A stretch of DNA of 64,000 nt from the NCBI GenBank assembly GCA_018136815.1, contig CM030939.1, positions 744,001 through 808,000 on the forward strand. Direction: 5' to 3'. Each line of letters starts with the position of its first letter. Positions within the stretch are counted from its first letter, which is position 1. Below are positions 62,590-64,000 of the stretch, one piece after another. The stretch comes from Isochrysis galbana (Eukaryota; Haptophyta; Isochrysidales; Isochrysidaceae). The notes beneath the pieces are model-generated. The model saw nothing but the letters and a program-made list of their open reading frames with translations, did no database searches and was not told where the DNA came from. Made by a program: the position numbers and the translations under genes.

Positions 62590-62740
62590 ATTAGGTGGTA
62601 CACGGATGGGAGTGCCCCTCCCGGTGTTACGGCAGAGCGGCGGTGATGAGCACCACCAGCGAGGGAGTGGCTCACTTTCTGGGCCCTGTGGAGGGTGACG
62701 TGGGGCATGGGGTACTAAACAAGCCGGAAACCTATTCACG
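62590..62740 (+). repeat. Duplicated N-terminal segment of the 55-kb gene
   Basis: It contains CAGCGAGGGAGTGGCTCACT and GGGCCCTGTGGAGGGTGACG, the reverse complement of 55.0-55.1 kb with some changes. It is too short to act as a gene. Confidence 0.65.
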
Positions 62741-62769
62741 AAGCATGAAGTCTAACCCCTGACGCAGAG

Positions 62770-62870
62770 AGCATCTTCTAGGGCGGTCAAACAGGGGCTT
62801 TTTAATTTAATTTTTAACAAATTTTTATGGGTCGCGGCGTGGCAAAGGAACGGGACTAGCGCGCACTCAA
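62770..62870 (+). repeat. CGGTCAAACA terminus, variant
   Basis: TAGGGCGGTCAAACAGGGGC and TTTTTAATTTAATTTTTAAC are followed by ATGGGTCGCGGCGTGGC, similar to the right part of the 81-bp mini-elements (GACCGTGGCGCG). Confidence 0.7.
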
Positions 62871-63600
62871 GACAGGACTCCTTGCCGCGGCGAGCGCAAG
62901 CACTTGTCGCATCCAGAGTATTTTATACTCTAGACTCTAGGCGGATGCGGTGCTTCTATCAATGTGTAGTGTGTACAGAAGAAGACGCTCCTCGGGAAGA
63001 ATCGCGCAGGGACAGCGACCAGGGGGGCCGTGCCCCGCGCGACCTCCGCCGCATGCCGATCTCGTGCTGCCTCCGTGCCCTGCGCGGCCTCCGCCGCACG
63101 TTCGTCTGATGCGGACAAGTGGTGGAAGAACCAAAACGCCTTGAGGATGTACCTCTTGTCGCATTCGCGAGCCTCCGCAGGTTATATCCCGCTGTTTCCG
63201 CTCTATCGTCTACCGTTATAATCGCGAGGTTAATCGTCAATCTTCGTTCTTATCCCACGCTTCTATGAATCACTACACTTCATTCGATGTTGGTCTACTG
63301 TTATATCCACGTCCACGTGGCCAAGCCTTCCTGCACCTTCGTGAGGGCGAAGGAGCCCCAAAGGAGCATCCGGGCCGTTCGTCGCTGCAGCACTCTCGCA
63401 AGCTAGTGGTTCGCGCCAGCATTCACTAAAAAAAAACTCCCTCGCCGCTGCCAAAAAAACACCGCCTTGTCCGTGTCCGTATTCGCCACCATGAAAGAAT
63501 TACCTTCTGAAACTTTGCATACGCTCTTATGATAGCATGAGACACCCCTCCATGCATTCACATCGACTTTTGGGTGCAATCACGAAAAGTCGATTTTCCC
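62871..63600. other. Spacer without recognised gene
   Basis: Frames are short and their translations unrecognised. CCGCCGCATGCCGATC and CCGCCGCACGTTCGTC are part of a local degenerate repeat at 63,000-63,110. Confidence 0.4.
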
Positions 63601-63601
63601 A

Positions 63602-64000
63602 TCCCCACCACACGCTGACACCGATTATTTAGGAGAGATAGCCGGCACCGGGAATGTGGCGGAAGCCGAAGAAATCCAATACTACCACCAACCGGCAAAA
63701 TGGGAGGGCGGATATAAAGGCCCGAGATTCATGGAATACCCTCTAGCGGATGAATACGCCATACGAAAAGGAAGGATCGCGCTGGACGCGATCTCCGTCT
63801 CCGACATCACCAAAGAAGTGATCAAAACGAATCGGAAAAACGCCCCACAAGCGGCGAGGTCCGCGTGGGAGAATAGACTTAGCATCACGAAAGAGGAATG
63901 GAAACACATAGCTAGACTATACACAATGCCGTTGCTAAAACACACGGATAAACACTTACACTTCAAACATATCACGCACAGGAGGATCGGCACTAGAAAC
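63602..64000 (+). pseudogene. LINE ORF2 post-RT region, subfamily 2, running off the window
   Basis: The frame is open to the window end: YYHQPAKWEGGYKGPRFMEY, then ISVSDITKEVIKTNRKNAPQ, and HLHFKHITHRRIGTRN. The last segment parallels LHFKHVLHRRIATANRF just before the zinc knuckle in the 5.3-kb element, but the identity is low, like the 0.3-0.9 kb relic. Continuation into a zinc knuckle beyond 64,000 is expected. Whether RT precedes it cannot be seen, because the left edge at about 63,600 looks truncated. Confidence 0.75.

Overview
The window looks like repeat-rich nuclear DNA of a GC-rich eukaryotic microalga that probably has a secondary plastid. The evidence is GT/AG introns, a homogentisate phytyltransferase-like (tocopherol pathway) gene copy with a hydrophobic N-terminal leader, eukaryote-type BTAF1/Mot1 gene copies, and many classes of eukaryotic transposable element. 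A haptophyte or a similar alga is a guess. I saw no rRNA, tRNA or CRISPR array. No cassette of bacterial operons is present.

Host-like genes are few, and most are damaged. They are: two BTAF1/Mot1 N-terminal copies (10.1-10.7 kb minus, 19.76-20.29 kb plus); an exon with a SUMO-interacting motif (21.4 kb); an intact secretory SAM methyltransferase (23.7-24.5 kb) and its frameshifted paralogue (61.7-62.5 kb minus); a glycosyltransferase-like relic (25.3-26.1 kb); a five-exon phytyltransferase with two in-frame stops (32.9-34.8 kb); an unidentified gene with one in-frame stop (54.4-55.0 kb minus); an FkbM methyltransferase with one in-frame stop (55.4-56.6 kb); and a two-exon nuclear-looking, possibly transposase-derived gene (58.9-60.75 kb minus).

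The rest is layered mobile DNA. The best-defined unit is a 3.5-kb retrotransposon (5,284-8,784) with a perfect 18-bp target-site duplication. Its single intact 1,057-codon ORF joins an ORF1-like half to the post-RT C-terminus of a LINE ORF2 and lacks endonuclease and reverse transcriptase. At least five truncated relatives share its 3' tail (9.4, 12.8, 16.7-17.15, 21.8-22.5, 39.4-40.6 kb). A 5' fragment lies at 45.7-46.45 kb and a head-plus-tail miniature at 5.0-5.25 kb. A second, divergent LINE subfamily lies at both window edges. A 746-747-bp non-coding retroposon with 16-bp target-site duplications (15.9-16.66 and 46.46-47.2 kb) has a 3' tail resembling the LINE tail and may be its passenger.

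There are also relics of a chromodomain LTR retroelement (36.7-37.05 kb), two 1.1-kb direct repeats that lead into gag-like ORFs (27.56 and 42.59 kb), and three copies of a phage-type cytosine DNA methyltransferase domain that travels with these sequences (40.6-41.9, 48.6-48.9 minus, 51.77-52.02 kb). A Fanzor/TnpB-like C-terminus lies at 53.2-53.6 kb, a KRBA2-type integrase at 17.6-18.25 kb (minus) and a possible hAT dimerisation region at 57.3-57.6 kb (minus). A family of short sequences with CGGTCAAACA or CGGTCACTCAC ends recurs throughout. Large stop-poor GC-rich repeats (3.6-5.0, 28.9-30.7, 37.6-39.4, 44.3-45.4 kb), an Ala-rich degenerate stretch (13.6-15.4 kb) and microsatellites fill the remainder.
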